The notes: generated by a model from the letters alone, not told the origin. Positions 26,280 to 36,820 are shown, counted from the first letter of the stretch. The stretch: 64,000 nucleotides of DNA from DATHKG01 sp035489435 (GCA_035489435.1 DATHKG010000096.1), one strand, 5' to 3'. Translations and numbers: made by a program.

Positions 26280-27335
26280 TCATTTCAAAGCCAAATTATT
26301 ATATTGGATAAGGTAATCCTTTGCAGTCGTTTGAATAGAGAATTTATCTCGCGCGTAACTACATGCCTTGATCAATGTAAGATGAAAATCTTCATTACCA
26401 ACTTGAGAAATTATAAGTTTGATAGCTTCCGCACAGCTCGCCGCATCTCCATTTTCAAACTTGAATCCATACTTCCCGTTTCCAATTATTTCGAGGGGTC
26501 CATCACTGGTAGAGACTAAAACTGGTATTTTTGCGGCAATACCCTCCACAACTGTCAAACCAAATCCTTCATAAATAGAAGGTTGCACTAACAGGTGATA
26601 ATTAGACAAGTTATCATAAATATATTTTCGATCTTTTAACCCTAAAAAACGTACACAATCTTTTAGACCAAGCCTTGATGTCAGCTCTTCCAGATAATGT
26701 AGAGAGGGCCCTTCCCCTATAAAATCAATAGATACGTTGTTGAGGCCGTTTTCGAATATCAAAACATTTAAAGCTTGTAATAAAATATGTTGTCCCTTTA
26801 CTTCGTGAATCAACCTGCTGATGACCACAATGTTAAATTTGCTTTCGTAAGCATATTTATCTTTAACCTTTATTTTCGAAAAGTCAATTCCATTGTAGAC
26901 AACAGTGGATTTCAATGTACCTCTTCGGTATATGTCCCTTTCTACCGCATCAGATATTGAAAATAGTTTATCATATTTTGTCAGGTACTTCAACGGTTTG
27001 TTCACTGAATGTAATGTCAAACATGTTTTAAAAATTGCCTTAAACAATATTACCCTGATTCCATTATGATTATGAAAGTGAATAATATCTGGTTTGATTT
27101 TAAATAGACGATAATTTAGATTTAAAATTCTAAATATGTCAAAACTGCCTTCTTTTCTGTTGATTAAGTGGATTGAAACATTCTTCTCGATAGTGGAAAG
27201 AAGTTCTTTATTGTAAATATTGTTGACAATCATTAAATCAACTTCCTCTGTTCTAGCTTGTAGATTTATTATGTCCACGAGCATAGTTTCAGCACCGTCT
27301 GGAGCAAAAGAAAAAATAACATGTAAGATCTTCAT
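26280..27335 (-). CDS. GT4-family glycosyltransferase
   Basis: A 351-residue GT-B glycosyltransferase. ILHVIFSFAPDGAETMLVDII carries the usual Gly-Ala/Glu loop after strand 1. The later VVISRLIHEVKGQHIL and the E-x7-E loop PSIYEGFGLTVVEGIAAKIPVL are clear GT4 marks. The length is at the short end of the family but complete. ATG start; the gene is 55 bases downstream of a methyltransferase. It probably acts on the same lipid-linked repeat as its neighbours. Confidence 0.9.
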   Translation of the reverse strand: MKILHVIFSFAPDGAETMLVDIINLQARTEEVDLMIVNNIYNKELLSTIEKNVSIHLINRKEGSFDIFRILNLNYRLFKIKPDIIHFHNHNGIRVILFKAIFKTCLTLHSVNKPLKYLTKYDKLFSISDAVERDIYRRGTLKSTVVYNGIDFSKIKVKDKYAYESKFNIVVISRLIHEVKGQHILLQALNVLIFENGLNNVSIDFIGEGPSLHYLEELTSRLGLKDCVRFLGLKDRKYIYDNLSNYHLLVQPSIYEGFGLTVVEGIAAKIPVLVSTSDGPLEIIGNGKYGFKFENGDAASCAEAIKLIISQVGNEDFHLTLIKACSYARDKFSIQTTAKDYLIQYNNLALK

Positions 27336-27390
27336 GTTGCCGGTTGCTTTAATTTATCAGCAATGATTGGCCATCAGCCTGGTGAGATAG

Positions 27391-28194
27391 TTATTTACTA
27401 ACCATTATTTTTATGCCGAAGACGTTTTTGAGAAGGGAAAAGCCTTTTAATTTATACCTTATTGATATAGGAATTTTTTTGTAAAAGCTTTCTAAGAATA
27501 ATACGACGCCGGCGTTCAAACAATAATATCCAGTTTTTTTACTACCTATAAAGAATTTAGGCTTCTTGAATCCGATGGAGATTAGTTGTTGTTTCAATTC
27601 TGCATAGTTATACTCTTTCAAGTGGAGTCCTTCTGGGGTCATAGAATAATGCCTCGATATATCATATGGACCAGTTAAACCATTTGGAGTAATTATAATT
27701 AGCCTTCCCCCCGGCGTCAACATATTATAACACTGGGCAAGATGGTCGGGAGTGTCATCGGGATGTAGATGCTCAAAAACCTGATTACTGTAAATAATGT
27801 CAATGGAATTGTCTGGCTCCGAGAACTGTATACCGTCGAATATTTTTAAATGAAGATTATTAGGTGCATTTTCGATATGTGGAGCTGTTTCTGCAACTTC
27901 GTATGCAATGACATCCTTAACATATTTTGCTATTTCGATACTTAAAAGGCAATTTCCTGCACCAACCTCTACGAAAACCAAATTGGATTGCAGGAAAGGT
28001 TTTAACAGCTCAATTTGCCAGCCGATTTTGTGTGACATATCGGACTTTGGATTATAAGCGATATTCGGAAATTTGCTAAATAATTCTCCATATAGCGCCT
28101 TATAAGCGTGCTTTCTTTCTGTGGTGTTACTCAGTCTCAACTTTTGAGCTAATTCTTTTTCCAAAATATATTGTGCATATTTATTGTCTTCCAT
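27391..28194 (-). CDS. Class I SAM-dependent methyltransferase
   Basis: A 267-residue methyltransferase. Motif I is VFVEVGAGNCLLSIEIA, the post-I acidic position is in IAYEVAET, and SNQVFEHLHPDD followed by LTPGGRLIIITPN are motifs IV-V. These are common in O-antigen sugar methylases. The long N-terminal helix region with many charged residues could hold the acceptor. ATG start, 91 bases after the GT2 gene. The methylated position and sugar cannot be read; terminal methylation that caps chain length is one known use of such genes. Confidence 0.86.
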   Translation of the reverse strand: MEDNKYAQYILEKELAQKLRLSNTTERKHAYKALYGELFSKFPNIAYNPKSDMSHKIGWQIELLKPFLQSNLVFVEVGAGNCLLSIEIAKYVKDVIAYEVAETAPHIENAPNNLHLKIFDGIQFSEPDNSIDIIYSNQVFEHLHPDDTPDHLAQCYNMLTPGGRLIIITPNGLTGPYDISRHYSMTPEGLHLKEYNYAELKQQLISIGFKKPKFFIGSKKTGYYCLNAGVVLFLESFYKKIPISIRYKLKGFSLLKNVFGIKIMVSK

Positions 28195-28285
28195 AGATCA
28201 GTATTTTATGATGCAAAATTTACAAATTTCTTTGCAGGAGTTCATCCTGGAGCTCTACCTGCATTTTATTCATTCATTTAGCGGG

Positions 28286-29161
28286 TTATAAATAAGTGAA
28301 CCTATATAGGCATATGTTCCTTTTATTTTTTAATTTATTATTAAAAACCGAGAGCGGGTATAAAAACAAGATAACCAACCCATATAGCAATTTCAATAGA
28401 AGGAATGTAAATTTGGTAGCAATTCTCCCGCTGTATTTAAGATGATATCTTCTACACGATAAAATGCCTGCCCTAATCTTGATATTGTCGACATTTTTGG
28501 ATGAGGCTTTGGCCGCTGCAGGTGTAAAAACGATTTTGGAAGTACACAATACCGGAATTCCTAATTTATTTGCTCGCTTACAAAAATCGGTTTCTTCATA
28601 ATATAAAAAATATGAGGAGTCAAATCCGCCTATTTTATAAAAAGCTTTTTTATTAAGTAGCATCAAAGCGCCTGAAACGTAATCAACAACATAGTCGTCA
28701 ATATCATTTTTTTGTTTTCGATAATGAACCCATTTGTCTAACATTTTGATATACACCAAATCGATAACAGCTATAGAAAAAAAACAGCTTAACAAATTTG
28801 GGAACTTCAAATAATGATATTCGATCTTTGGATTTTTTCCTGACAGGATTAAGTCACAGGACAAATCTGATGGATAAATATCAAACTTTTCAATTTTTAG
28901 GTCTGGGTTAAGAATCAACAACGAATCGTATTTACTTTTTGAAACACCCAAATTTATGGCAGCTCCATATCCCATATTGTAAGTAGGATAAATTACTTTA
29001 ACAGAATCTGATTCGAAAATTTCCAAATCATCGCTGCTGTTGTTGATCAATAATATTTCACCGCATTCCTTAACCTTTTCAATAACATTAGAAATTATAG
29101 CGGGTAACAAATGTTTTGAATAGTAGAGGACAATGATAACAGATATTTTGTTCGTACTCAT
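28286..29161 (-). CDS. GT2-family glycosyltransferase (rhamnosyltransferase-like)
   Basis: An inverting GT-A transferase of 291 residues. ISVIIVLYYSKHLL opens the nucleotide-binding half. LLINNSSDD and NMGYGAAINLGV follow, as in WbbL-type rhamnosyltransferases. The metal-binding position reads NPDL instead of DxD, which is normal in this subfamily. GGFDSSYFLYYEETDFCKRA is the conserved acceptor/catalytic loop. A short hydrophobic segment near the C-terminus may contact the membrane. ATG start, 37 bases after the preceding methyltransferase. Confidence 0.9.
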   Translation of the reverse strand: MSTNKISVIIVLYYSKHLLPAIISNVIEKVKECGEILLINNSSDDLEIFESDSVKVIYPTYNMGYGAAINLGVSKSKYDSLLILNPDLKIEKFDIYPSDLSCDLILSGKNPKIEYHYLKFPNLLSCFFSIAVIDLVYIKMLDKWVHYRKQKNDIDDYVVDYVSGALMLLNKKAFYKIGGFDSSYFLYYEETDFCKRANKLGIPVLCTSKIVFTPAAAKASSKNVDNIKIRAGILSCRRYHLKYSGRIATKFTFLLLKLLYGLVILFLYPLSVFNNKLKNKRNICLYRFTYL

Positions 29162-29198
29162 ACTTTTGCGATAAACTTAATCATCTCAAGACGTGCGT

Positions 29199-30161
29199 CT
29201 AGTGGGCTTCCTTTTTTGCCTGAAGAAAGACGCTAAATGTAGTAAGGTTTTCTTGAGTGAATTCTTTTAACCGATTGGATAACTTTAGTGTATCAATATT
29301 TGATTTTGCTGTTTCCTTTATTTCGAAAATAATTGTATTTCTACTCTCGTTAAGCAGTCGGCGGTGGGTTGAATAGGGTTCTCTGTTGATAATGAAGTTT
29401 TTCCGACCTCTGATAATTTTCCATTCAAGATCAGAATACTGCCAATGCCCATCCCAGGTGTCAGCCGTTCCACACGATTTGAATCCAATATCATGAGACT
29501 GTAGTCCACCTGGTTTTAACCATTTTGAAATATTCATGTAAGTTCCACGCAAATCGTCTACGGCTTGTAGCACTGCTTGGGAAAATACCATATCTACTGA
29601 TCCCGGTTCAATAGACTTCGCTTGATTCCAAGGAACTTTGTATTGAAGGAACTCATTCTTATTCCAAAAGTCAGTCCCATTCATATTGACTAATGATTCC
29701 CTTATTTTAGCGACCCTTTTGTCCTTTAAAGTTTCTTCCATAATACTATTAGGTAAAATATGGAAAGGGAAACTATAATCCTCCAATAGGGGTCTTAGTC
29801 GAGGAAACTCGTTTTCGCCTGGAATATTTGTTCTAAGGGCAAAGAGTTCCAGAATCTCATCAAAAATCTTTAAATTTTGACGTTGATTTGCATAGTATTT
29901 GATGTCCAAAGCAAGGTACTTTTCTACACCTGAGAAAAGAGCCGCTATGCCAGTTCCTAATGAATCACCGGGTCCAAGTTCAGCAACAGTTTTTGGAATC
30001 GAAGTCAACCCGTTTTGAAAAGCATATGTTAAATGCCTTAACCAAACCGAATAGCAATATCTAGCGTTTGAAGTTCCTCCTGTATGTTTATTGAATTCGT
30101 AGAAATATTCAATTCCAGGGATGCTCTTTAAAATGCCTTTTATTAAATATTTCGCTTTCAT
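29199..30161 (-). CDS. SAM-dependent methyltransferase-like protein
   Basis: A 320-residue protein with a recognisable class I methyltransferase core: TVAELGPGDSLGTGIAALF (motif I), KYLALDIKYY with the acidic ribose-binding residue, and FSQAVLQAVDDL followed by WLKPGGLQSHDIGF. The long insert between motifs (about residues 100-180) and the C-terminal HRRLLNE region are not typical. It therefore belongs to a less-studied branch found in polysaccharide clusters. ATG start. It may methylate a sugar in the repeat unit, but the substrate is not inferable. Confidence 0.78.
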   Translation of the reverse strand: MKAKYLIKGILKSIPGIEYFYEFNKHTGGTSNARYCYSVWLRHLTYAFQNGLTSIPKTVAELGPGDSLGTGIAALFSGVEKYLALDIKYYANQRQNLKIFDEILELFALRTNIPGENEFPRLRPLLEDYSFPFHILPNSIMEETLKDKRVAKIRESLVNMNGTDFWNKNEFLQYKVPWNQAKSIEPGSVDMVFSQAVLQAVDDLRGTYMNISKWLKPGGLQSHDIGFKSCGTADTWDGHWQYSDLEWKIIRGRKNFIINREPYSTHRRLLNESRNTIIFEIKETAKSNIDTLKLSNRLKEFTQENLTTFSVFLQAKKEAH

Positions 30162-30245
30162 TTGTTACTCATGGAGTGTGTTTGGATTCGATCCGTGTTG
30201 AACAAAGCAATATGCAGAAATTTCCGTTTTTAAGACTTGTTGCCA

Positions 30246-31607
30246 TCATTTAATGCCGGCGTCCATTGGCTGTAGGAGTGGAACGTTTGTTTCATGTTGC
30301 TTCAATTCCAAATATTTTGAACATATTCCTATCAATCCCATTGATATTATCCATGAATGTAAAGTTCCAGTCCCCATGCTAAACACTAAAAACATACACA
30401 ATATCGAAAACCCAAAGGCCGAAATTTGCTTATCAACAACCCTTTTTTTGAATAAATACGATATTATACTAGCTATAAATATCAGCGTAACAAAAATACC
30501 TACCGATCCCTGTTCGATTAAAAGTTGATAGAAATAACTCTCGAAACCTTCAAAGTCAGGATCACTGGTTCTCTCTTGTTCCGTACTGGCCCATCCCAAA
30601 TCTTCTTCTATATAATAAAGGCCATTACCAAAAATTGGATTTTTCAGAAATTCATTATAACTAGCTTGTAACTGCAATGTTCGCATATTTAGTGAACTCC
30701 CAGAAGTATTACCACCGTTTACACGAAATGCATCTACCGTGTTTTCAACTGATTCATGTATAATTGGTATATTATATATCACACAGCAAATAAATCCAAT
30801 GGCTATTAGCATTTTAATTTTTGCCAAGGTTCGAAATGCCAAAAGAATAAAAATTATCAACCCTATAGCAAATGCCAAAAGCGGTGTTCTTGAATTTGCA
30901 AGGATCAGATTCGTAGTAGCTAACAACATAACGACGATACTAAGTTGCTTTAGCTGTTTCAGGTAGAAGAAACTGTAAAATGCTAACAAAGAGAATATTC
31001 CACACAAGTAGCCATAGTATATCGGGTGGGAAACAAAAGAATTTATTCTAAATCTTCCACTACCCTGGGCGTAGTCATCGAAAGGTGAAACTGAACGATA
31101 TAAAGTAGTTATCAAATGATCGAGCGGATTGCTAAGAGTGAAAAAATTGAAGATTCCGTAAATACCCATGATTAAAGAAGATACTAATAAAAATTTCACC
31201 AATTTTTCCCAATCTTGAGTTTTGGTAATGTTGATGTAACATAACAACGAGACAAATATCGTTTGTACGAAATAATCGAGCGGTCTATAAATTTTCAGAA
31301 CCAAGCCTATCCTCTCATCAAAGACACCGATAGTTAAAACTCCAACTAGAAAAATTATCATTGAAGACACTAAAGGGTAATATTTGATCTTAGGGATCAA
31401 TTTTCCGGACTTAACTATTTCAGAAAACATCAAGCTATAAATCAATAAGCGATCGAATGACATTTTCGTGGGAAATTCAATAATCATAATTCTATCTGAA
31501 AAAAATAGAATACCAGTGAAAAACCATATCAATCTCTTTACTCCTGAAGACTGTAAAATCCCCCAAAAGAAAACAATAGCAGCAACTAGAAAGAATAATT
31601 TTCCCAT
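30246..31607 (-). CDS. O-antigen polymerase/ligase-like membrane protein (Wzy-like)
   Basis: A 453-residue protein with about 10-12 hydrophobic helices. It has the Wzy/WaaL arrangement: FVSHPIYYGYLCGI near residue 190, ANSRTPLLAF near 238, then a large extracytoplasmic loop containing NPIFGNGLYYIEEDLG and ESYFYQLLIEQGSVGI. The loop motifs are the usual positions of the catalytic Arg/Glu/His set. Its ATG shares one base with the flippase stop (TAATG), so the two are translationally coupled. It is the most likely polymerase of the capsule made by this operon. Confidence 0.85.
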   Translation of the reverse strand: MGKLFFLVAAIVFFWGILQSSGVKRLIWFFTGILFFSDRIMIIEFPTKMSFDRLLIYSLMFSEIVKSGKLIPKIKYYPLVSSMIIFLVGVLTIGVFDERIGLVLKIYRPLDYFVQTIFVSLLCYINITKTQDWEKLVKFLLVSSLIMGIYGIFNFFTLSNPLDHLITTLYRSVSPFDDYAQGSGRFRINSFVSHPIYYGYLCGIFSLLAFYSFFYLKQLKQLSIVVMLLATTNLILANSRTPLLAFAIGLIIFILLAFRTLAKIKMLIAIGFICCVIYNIPIIHESVENTVDAFRVNGGNTSGSSLNMRTLQLQASYNEFLKNPIFGNGLYYIEEDLGWASTEQERTSDPDFEGFESYFYQLLIEQGSVGIFVTLIFIASIISYLFKKRVVDKQISAFGFSILCMFLVFSMGTGTLHSWIISMGLIGICSKYLELKQHETNVPLLQPMDAGIK

Positions 31608-33058
31608 TAAGCCTCAGGCTTTAATTTATAAAATTTAAGCCGATATGGTTTTACCAACTTTATCAGGTTCGTATCTTTTAATATAAGAAATTGGTAGACA
31701 CCAAAATAAAGTGTACAACAGGTAGTAGCACATATCAAAATCAGCAAGTCATTGATCAGATATGTATACAAAACATAAGAAATTGCAAAAAAGGGAAGCG
31801 TAAAAAAAAGATTGTAGATAAATTTCTTTAACGGAAAACTGATATTAATATACTTTTTTACGAAATACAAAGAAATTATTGTCACTAAAGATTCACACAG
31901 TAACTGTGACACGGCGACAGCATTTTGATGATAGCGGGGTATAAAAATCAAATTAATAACAAGACCCAATATCATTCCAATAAGAGCTAAAAGCACCATT
32001 AGACTGTCCTTCTGAAAAACACTAAGAATTTGAAGACAAAAGATTTGACCAAATGCGACCAGTAAAATCACTGGAGCCATTATCTTAATACAAATTATTG
32101 AAGGAAGGAAATCTTGTCCAGCAAAAACCATCGTTAGCGGCTTCGCGAACAGATATACAAACAAAGTAATTGGTATTCCTAGAATTATTACAAAATTCAT
32201 CGACTTTTCTATAATTGCTATAAAAGCACTCTTATCGTCTCTGTGAAGCAATGAATTCAAATTTGGTATAAGTACGGCCGAGACTGCCCCAAAAAAAGAT
32301 ATAAAAATTCGAACTATTTTATCTGCCGTATAGAAGTAACCAACTGCGGATGTTGAAGACAAAAAGCCGAGCAATGTTGTGGGAAGTATTGTATAGATTT
32401 TGGTCAGTACAATATACATTCCTAAAACCAAAAGTGGTTTGAAGTGAGCTGCTAGTCGGTTTACTTGTATTGCTCCAATTCTTTGGACATATTTTTTTGC
32501 ATAATTTAAGTTAGTTAATGCGGTCACGACGAACTGCAATACATAAATTAAGAAATATAAGGAAACGTCCGTTGACTTTTTTACGAATAGAAAAACTGCG
32601 ACAATCGTCAAAAGCTTAATCACCAAACTCCTTATAGTTATGTATTTAAAGTCGCTGACGCCGAAAAAAAGCCATTCAATGGAAAAAGCCTGTGATAAAA
32701 TAAATAGACCGCCAGCAATAGTCAACAGCTTATAACTGTCAAATCGGTTATAAAACGATAAAGAAGCAAAATAGATGCATAACAATATAACAGTTAGAAA
32801 TATATGTACAACTAATATTTCGTAAAATAGCACAGACCTTTTTCGTACATCACTTCCTACGCTTGCAATTTCCCTGACACCATACACGGACAAACCAAGT
32901 GCTGCGATGATAATAAAATTTTGGCAGTAAGACAATATAAAATTACAAACACCCAAACCTTCGGCCCCGACTATTCTAGACAAATAAGGAAACGTCAAGA
33001 GTGGAAAAACGAAATTTGACCCAGTTAGTAATATATTGTAAAACAAACTCTTCTTCAT
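31607..33058 (-). CDS. Oligosaccharide flippase (Wzx-like)
   Basis: A 483-residue multispanning transporter (12-14 helices) of the polysaccharide/MOP exporter family. It moves undecaprenyl-linked repeat units to the periplasmic side. The opening KKSLFYNILLTGSNFVFPLLTFPYLSRIVGAEGLGV is the family signature. FSIEWLFFGVSDFKYIT and LSSTSAVGYFYTADKIVRI mark the middle helices. ATG start. It lies 175 bases after Wzc and overlaps the polymerase gene by one base. Confidence 0.9.
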   Translation of the reverse strand: MKKSLFYNILLTGSNFVFPLLTFPYLSRIVGAEGLGVCNFILSYCQNFIIIAALGLSVYGVREIASVGSDVRKRSVLFYEILVVHIFLTVILLCIYFASLSFYNRFDSYKLLTIAGGLFILSQAFSIEWLFFGVSDFKYITIRSLVIKLLTIVAVFLFVKKSTDVSLYFLIYVLQFVVTALTNLNYAKKYVQRIGAIQVNRLAAHFKPLLVLGMYIVLTKIYTILPTTLLGFLSSTSAVGYFYTADKIVRIFISFFGAVSAVLIPNLNSLLHRDDKSAFIAIIEKSMNFVIILGIPITLFVYLFAKPLTMVFAGQDFLPSIICIKIMAPVILLVAFGQIFCLQILSVFQKDSLMVLLALIGMILGLVINLIFIPRYHQNAVAVSQLLCESLVTIISLYFVKKYINISFPLKKFIYNLFFTLPFFAISYVLYTYLINDLLILICATTCCTLYFGVYQFLILKDTNLIKLVKPYRLKFYKLKPEA

Positions 33059-33233
33059 CTCTGACTATGGGAGTTCGATGCGGGCTGTTGCGGCAAGTTC
33101 GATCTGGACAAGTACTCTATGAGCTTGCACCTCTCAACATTTGGTTTCAATAATAATTTGCTCGTGAGTTAAAATCTTTAATTATATGACTTTCTTAACA
33201 ACAACCATTTGACAATAGCTAATTGAATTTGCT

Positions 33234-35555
33234 TCACTTTGTAGCTAATTTGCTTTGGTAGTGGTTCGTGTTTGTATCATAGCCATAGCCATAGGCATGA
33301 CCATAACTATACTTCTTAAAGCCTCTCGAACGAATTCCATTAAAAACAAGTCCAACATTTTTTAACTCATGTATTTGATTATTTTTATCTAATCTTTCGA
33401 CTGCAATTTTAGGCGTATGCCCGTGCCTGATTATATACAATGTTGCATCACAATGCTGAGCCAATGTATATGCATCTGAAAGTAATCCTACGGGTGCGGT
33501 ATCGATTAAAACAAGATCAAATACTTGCTCCAAATAAACTAGCAAGTCAGCCATTCTGTCCTTCATCAGTAACTCCGACGGATTTGAAGGAAGCGCACCT
33601 GCAGCAACAACAAAAAGATTAATATTTATTTCTGTTCTTACTATAATGTCTTCCAGTTCTAATTCATCCTTTAAATAACTGCTTAAGCCCTTTTCAGTTG
33701 CGACCGTTAGTATTTGACTTAAAGAAGGATTGCTAAGATCCGCTTCAACTATAACTACTTTTTTCCCCGTAAGCGCAACAGAAAGTCCAAGATTGGCCGC
33801 TACAAAACTTTTCCCGTCCCCAGGGACAGAAGATGTCACAAGTAATATTTTCTGTTTGCCTCCAATTCCAATATGTCTCAAGGATGTTCTCAACTTCCGG
33901 AATTGCTCCGCAATAATACCTCTAGCCCCATCGTATATCACTATCGGATTTTTAGAATTTTCGTAGCATATTTCGGCTATAATCGGAAATGAACTCATAG
34001 TTTCTATTTCATTCCTGAATAAAATATTGTTTGATAAATATTCCTTAGAATTGATCAGCAAAATTCCAAAGGCAAAGGCTACCATTACCGCTAGCGGATA
34101 TATAAGTTTTTTGTTTGGACTCACAGGAAATAGTGAAGACTCAGCTTGATCCACTATCCTATTATCAGCTACCGTGGAGGAATTTGACAAAGCAGCTTCT
34201 TCTTTTTTTTGTAGTAAGAATGAATAAATACTGCTCTCAATTTGTTGCTGCCGACTAATTTCAACAAGATCTCTTTCTTTTTGAGGTATTGATTGAAGTA
34301 GAGATGAATAAGTTGTATTCGTGAACAATAAATTTTTTAAGCTAGCTTCAAGGCTTCTTCTTTGACCTTGAATATTTTCTATTATACTGGGCTTAATTTT
34401 TTCGATTTGATTAAATAGCGAAATCATCACAGGGCTGTTCTCTCCTGTTGTCTTTTTAAGTCTTTCTTTCTCAAGTTCCGAAATGTATAATTTCTCAAGT
34501 AGTCCAGTCAAAAGCGGATCAGAAATCCCCAAAGTTGAAGGAACAATTCCAAAACTATTATCCTTCGTCTTAACATATCTTTCCACCTGGTCAAGAACTG
34601 CTAATTGCATATTGATATCACTCACCTTTTGGTCATTTAGACTTACGTTTTTCAGAAACAGTTGTCCCTGTGAACTGATATCGACCGCGCCTTTGTTTGA
34701 TTTGTATTTCTGAATTTTGTCTTCAATTGAATCAAGATGTCGACCAACGATATTTAATCGTTGTTGCACGAATTGGAAGGTGCTCGCTGCTAGAGCATTT
34801 TTATCATTAATGGCAGCGCGATTATAAGCTTTGATAAGGTGATTCAATATGTGTTCAGCAAGGACAGGATCTTCATTCTTTAATTTCAAATTTAATACTG
34901 TTGAAAGTTTACTGGAAGCAGAAACTTCAAATTTCTCCATCAAATCAGAAGTTACTTTTTTGGGGTTTGTCAATGCGAAATATAGCGGCTTTTCTTCCCA
35001 GGCTTGATTGGTCTTAGTTTGAATGAATTTAAGAATTCCATAGGAAGTTTGAACCCATTCATTTAAAGGAAAGCTGCGATTGTCGATCATAGCCTCTGAT
35101 TTCATAGAGTTATACTTGATCCTTATTTTCGCGACTTCAGGTAGCAATTTTGGGTATTTTGCTTCGATTTGGATCGGAGAGAAAGAATAAGCCGATACTT
35201 TCCCCCAATTATTAACAGAGTAAACTGGTGCGTATAATTTTAAATCCGTTACTACTTCATTCATTAGCGATCGAGATGTGAGTACCTCTATTTCGTTTTC
35301 GACGATTTTTTTTGTAGTAATTAGATTCAAAGATTCAATCATCCTCGAATCATCAATGCCTTTTTTTTCATCTTTAATAAGCAGAGTAGCGACTGATTCA
35401 TAAAGTGGTGCTGTTAAACGTGTATACAACCAAGTTCCGGTTAGTGATATAACCAGCAGTATGAGAAAAATCGGCCAGTATGGAATATAGCGATTGAAGA
35501 ACTGAGATATTATATTCCCTATACTTTCGTCGCCAGTTTCTGATATATTTCGCAT
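33234..35555 (-). CDS. wzc: Polysaccharide chain-length regulator / tyrosine autokinase (Wzc-like)
   Basis: An inner-membrane co-polymerase and BY-kinase that controls chain length and export with Wza. The 773 residues contain a Wzz-type domain with membrane helices near 28-46 and 483-502 and a long coiled-coil periplasmic section (about 260-460). The cytoplasmic kinase domain has Walker A SSVPGDGKS at 575-583, Walker A' VVIVEAD at 600-606, and Walker B LVLIDTAP at 681-688. Six tyrosines stand in the last 25 residues (749, 751, 755, 757, 759, 766), the autophosphorylated cluster. In Walker A' the usual Asp-Ala-Asp reads Glu-Ala-Asp, a mild variation. It is the second gene of the UpxY operon; no wza lies beside it. 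Confidence 0.94.
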   Translation of the reverse strand: MRNISETGDESIGNIISQFFNRYIPYWPIFLILLVISLTGTWLYTRLTAPLYESVATLLIKDEKKGIDDSRMIESLNLITTKKIVENEIEVLTSRSLMNEVVTDLKLYAPVYSVNNWGKVSAYSFSPIQIEAKYPKLLPEVAKIRIKYNSMKSEAMIDNRSFPLNEWVQTSYGILKFIQTKTNQAWEEKPLYFALTNPKKVTSDLMEKFEVSASSKLSTVLNLKLKNEDPVLAEHILNHLIKAYNRAAINDKNALAASTFQFVQQRLNIVGRHLDSIEDKIQKYKSNKGAVDISSQGQLFLKNVSLNDQKVSDINMQLAVLDQVERYVKTKDNSFGIVPSTLGISDPLLTGLLEKLYISELEKERLKKTTGENSPVMISLFNQIEKIKPSIIENIQGQRRSLEASLKNLLFTNTTYSSLLQSIPQKERDLVEISRQQQIESSIYSFLLQKKEEAALSNSSTVADNRIVDQAESSLFPVSPNKKLIYPLAVMVAFAFGILLINSKEYLSNNILFRNEIETMSSFPIIAEICYENSKNPIVIYDGARGIIAEQFRKLRTSLRHIGIGGKQKILLVTSSVPGDGKSFVAANLGLSVALTGKKVVIVEADLSNPSLSQILTVATEKGLSSYLKDELELEDIIVRTEININLFVVAAGALPSNPSELLMKDRMADLLVYLEQVFDLVLIDTAPVGLLSDAYTLAQHCDATLYIIRHGHTPKIAVERLDKNNQIHELKNVGLVFNGIRSRGFKKYSYGHAYGYGYDTNTNHYQSKLATK

Positions 35556-35765
35556 AACAAAAGAAATAAAAAATCAGCTCCACTCAATTGTCCACCAGGC
35601 GTCAATTAAAAACGTCTAATTGATAAGCGAAGTAGATAAATAAGAAGCTGTCGATTATAAAAAGAAGCGAGCATTGCTGGATACTTATTCTCCGGTTTCT
35701 AGTAAGAAGCAACCTGCTTTTGATTTACCTCACGTTGTGGGTTTTCACATCCAGATAAACTGGCA

Positions 35766-36311
35766 CTAACCAAGTGCTAGATTATCTTGACCATATAGTT
35801 CGAATAATATTCTAGTTCTTACAACTTCAACCCTCGAAGTTTGAATTTCAGCAGACATCATGTAACCAAGAGAAGGTAAAACGATTTTTACCGTGTTACT
35901 TTTTACCGCAATAACTTGTCCTTCATGTTTCATTAAAGGTCCACTAACTACTCGGACAATATCATGCAAATTAACAGAAGTTTTTTCAAGTGTAACATGG
36001 GTGTGTTCACCAAGAAAACTACGAATCATTGCAATTTCAATATCACGGATCTGCGCAGGTTTTCCAAGCCAGTGGACAAAATTGATAACTCCATCTGTCT
36101 TAATCATTTGAAGATGTTGATCTGGCGAGATTCTTACGAATACATAAGATGTAAATAGAGGCTCGAGAACGATTTTTTTGCGATCAGCCCATTGCTTTTT
36201 TACCTTATTAAGAGGGCAATAATTTTCAATGTGCTTTTTTGAAAGCAGTTCAGAGACTTTCTTTTCCCACCGTACGCGAGTATAAACCGCATACCATTTT
36301 TTTTCACTCAT
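35766..36311 (-). CDS. UpxY-type transcription antiterminator (NusG paralogue)
   Basis: A 181-residue specialised NusG paralogue that helps RNA polymerase read through the long capsule operon. The NGN domain begins KWYAVYTRVRWEKKVSELL. It continues with CPLNKVKKQWADRKK and LFTSYVFVRIS, the normal NusG/RfaH core. The C-terminal KOW domain is seen in VVSGPLMKHEGQVIAVKSNTVKIVLP. It is the first gene of the operon, 210 bases before Wzc, exactly as UpxY genes lead Bacteroides capsule loci. No UpxZ-like partner is seen. ATG start. Confidence 0.92.
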   Translation of the reverse strand: MSEKKWYAVYTRVRWEKKVSELLSKKHIENYCPLNKVKKQWADRKKIVLEPLFTSYVFVRISPDQHLQMIKTDGVINFVHWLGKPAQIRDIEIAMIRSFLGEHTHVTLEKTSVNLHDIVRVVSGPLMKHEGQVIAVKSNTVKIVLPSLGYMMSAEIQTSRVEVVRTRILFELYGQDNLALG

Positions 36312-36820
36312 AGATAAGGTTTAGAGAGTATAGAGTGATACAATATTTAAGGTGTGATTTTCGTTCGGGGCAGGGCTCCGCCAAATCCGCTTACATCGGT
36401 CTCTTTAGCGAAAAATAAGTTTATACGGGAAATATCTGCAGGTGTAAACCTTCATATGCAATATATCCGGCAATGGGATCGTAACCCAGGTGGTTTAGCG
36501 GAAGATGGATTAGTTTTGATTAAAGGACCTAAGGGTCTTTATTCAGATAAAAATAAGGGGAATTTGTTACAACAAAATCAACTGTTCAAATTTTAATCTT
36601 GTTTCTTAACCTCAATAAAGAAAAATGAAACAAAAATATCTTCCATAATTTGCTTGATTTTAAGTCTTTGAATTTTATTAGGGTATAGGTCCGTCTCATT
36701 TTTTTTCCTGCTGTTAATTCTAAATTTCCTTTTTTTGGTAAGTGATTTTACCTAGCAAATGACCTTTTATGATCTACAATAAGGCATAATAGTGATATAG
36801 TGATCATAAAATACATTGTT
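36312..36820. other. Leader region of the capsule operon, no convincing gene
   Basis: This 500-base stretch upstream of the UpxY gene should hold its promoter and 5' leader. I see no clear TTTG / TAnnTTTG pair on the - strand. An 80-codon + strand frame at 36354-36596 has low-complexity content and no family resemblance, so I do not call it. UpxY proteins act on leader sequences of their own operon, which makes this stretch functionally relevant. Confidence 0.45.

Noticed and set aside
36354..36596. 80-codon + strand frame upstream of the UpxY gene
   Set aside because: No recognisable domain, odd composition, and it overlaps the likely leader of the capsule operon on the other strand; left as non-coding.
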